From Cupriavidus laharis (GTDB lineage: Bacteria > Pseudomonadota > Gammaproteobacteria > Burkholderiales > Burkholderiaceae), in the NCBI RefSeq assembly GCF_914271435.1, contig NZ_CAJZAI010000005.1, positions 1-64,000 of the forward strand: a stretch of 64,000 nucleotides of DNA. Reading direction: 5' to 3'. Both the position numbers and the translations under genes were made by a program. Under the pieces are notes generated by a model. It did no database searches, was not told where the DNA came from, and was given only the letters and a program-made list of their open reading frames with translations. Below, piece after piece: positions 63,446 through 64,000 of this stretch (its first letter is position 1; each line of letters opens with the position of its first letter).

Positions 63446-64000
63446 TCAGAGACGCCGCAAGGGAACATAGGCCCGGACGAACAAACGGCCTTGCGGTGAG
63501 CCGATCGTCCCGCCCTTTACGCCATCTCCCTCAAAATGTTTCCGCGCCAACCGCGGCGGCATGAAGTCGTCGGGAATCACAGTGATGCCGTCGAACAGCG
63601 AAGGTTGCCGCGCCACCGTCCGCTCAGCCCGCCGCAACCGCCGACGCAGTGTGCAGGCAGCGATTGCAAAGTGGTCTGCGACGGCAGCCCGGTCATTCCC
63701 TATGTTGGAGAAGACGCGCAGGTAAGCCACGGCTTCGGCGAAGCGTCCCATTAGCTGCTCCTTCTGCGTGTGCTCTTCCTCGCGCGTTACCAGTGCCAGG
63801 GACGGGTCAGAGCCCTCTGGCGCCGCCAGGGCTGCCGCGACCGGGTTCTCGCGCATCCCGCCGTCCTCGTCCTCCCGCTGCTCGTCCAGGCGCACGGCAA
63901 AGCGCAGCCGCTTATCCGCGAAGTTCACGAAGCGGTTGTACAGCCGACCCAGGATCTGCTGATGGAATCCCTTGTCGCCGACGTCCGGCGGCGGGTCGCG
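63446..64000 (-). CDS. Partial CDS of unknown function, runs off the window
   Basis: The frame stays open for at least 184 codons to the window edge. It reads as a real protein: FHQQILGRLYNRFVNFADKR, LRFAVRLDEQREDEDGG, an Ala/Glu-rich middle, then VAYLRVFSNIGNDRAAVADHFAIAACTLRRRLRRAE, which resembles a helix-turn-helix, and a C-terminal FDGITVIPDDFMPPRLARKHFEGD. The GTG at 63928 is not the start, because sequence-like coding continues upstream. I do not recognise the family. It converges on mnmE across the palindrome at 63321-63348. Confidence 0.55.
   Translation of the reverse strand, partial: RDPPPDVGDKGFHQQILGRLYNRFVNFADKRLRFAVRLDEQREDEDGGMRENPVAAALAAPEGSDPSLALVTREEEHTQKEQLMGRFAEAVAYLRVFSNIGNDRAAVADHFAIAACTLRRRLRRAERTVARQPSLFDGITVIPDDFMPPRLARKHFEGDGVKGGTIGSPQGRLFVRAYVPLRRL

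Overview
The window carries the replication-origin neighbourhood of a GC-rich betaproteobacterial chromosome: gyrB-dnaN-dnaA run leftward and rpmH-rnpA-yidD-yidC ... mnmE run rightward, with DnaA boxes between dnaA and rpmH. Gene order, the very long Gln/Pro/Gly-rich linker of DnaA and the protein sequences point to Burkholderiaceae, most likely Cupriavidus or a close relative (inference; no marker here fixes the species).

Region 1 (about 0.1-14.6 kb) is a coenzyme F420 island on the minus strand. It holds what is needed to make F420 (fbiC-type FO synthase, cofC, cofD, cofE), to reduce it (NADPH:F420 reductase) and to use it (a luciferase-like F420-dependent oxidoreductase), plus an ABC importer of the NitT/Tau/Ssu type (binding protein, permease, ATPase), two alpha/beta hydrolases, a SnoaL-like protein and an IclR regulator. 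The island is a decayed tandem duplication. Each gene survives intact once, while fragments of the lost partners remain at matching positions in the other copy. Two copies of a 17-bp palindrome (TGTTCAT-N3-ATGAACA) in duplicated leader DNA head the two half-operons and are the best candidates for the IclR operator. The likely role is import and F420-dependent breakdown of an unidentified compound.

Region 2 (14.6-31.8 kb) holds small membrane proteins, an AraC regulator divergent from a TauD-family dioxygenase plus beta-keto-acid cleavage enzyme, a CBS-PAS-GGDEF-EAL protein, a PAAR/lipase type VI effector cluster with a broken upstream gene, a SWIM protein, a DUF29 gene and a small HTH-like gene that share an operator, a LysR regulator, a Phd/PIN toxin-antitoxin pair lying between two copies of a LysR/aldo-keto-reductase promoter-like sequence, and the aldo/keto reductase.

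Region 3 (31.8-38.6 kb) is a mosaic of repeats and defence genes: three copies (one intact) of a small gene, two with a conserved hairpin-rich leader, interleaved with a membrane protein, an HNH nuclease, Vsr, a C5-cytosine methyltransferase and an IS110-family transposase.

Region 4 (38.7-48.4 kb) is the conserved origin core. Region 5 (48.4-61.8 kb) interrupts the usual yidC-mnmE adjacency with a methyltransferase, a minus-strand type VI secretion effector operon (VgrG, a two-domain cell-wall hydrolase, a probable immunity protein, PAAR, a membrane protein and a TssM-like protein without a P-loop), and VOC, hotdog and CHAD genes. mnmE, a 28-bp perfect palindrome and an unrecognised partial gene close the window.

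No rRNA, tRNA or CRISPR array was seen.
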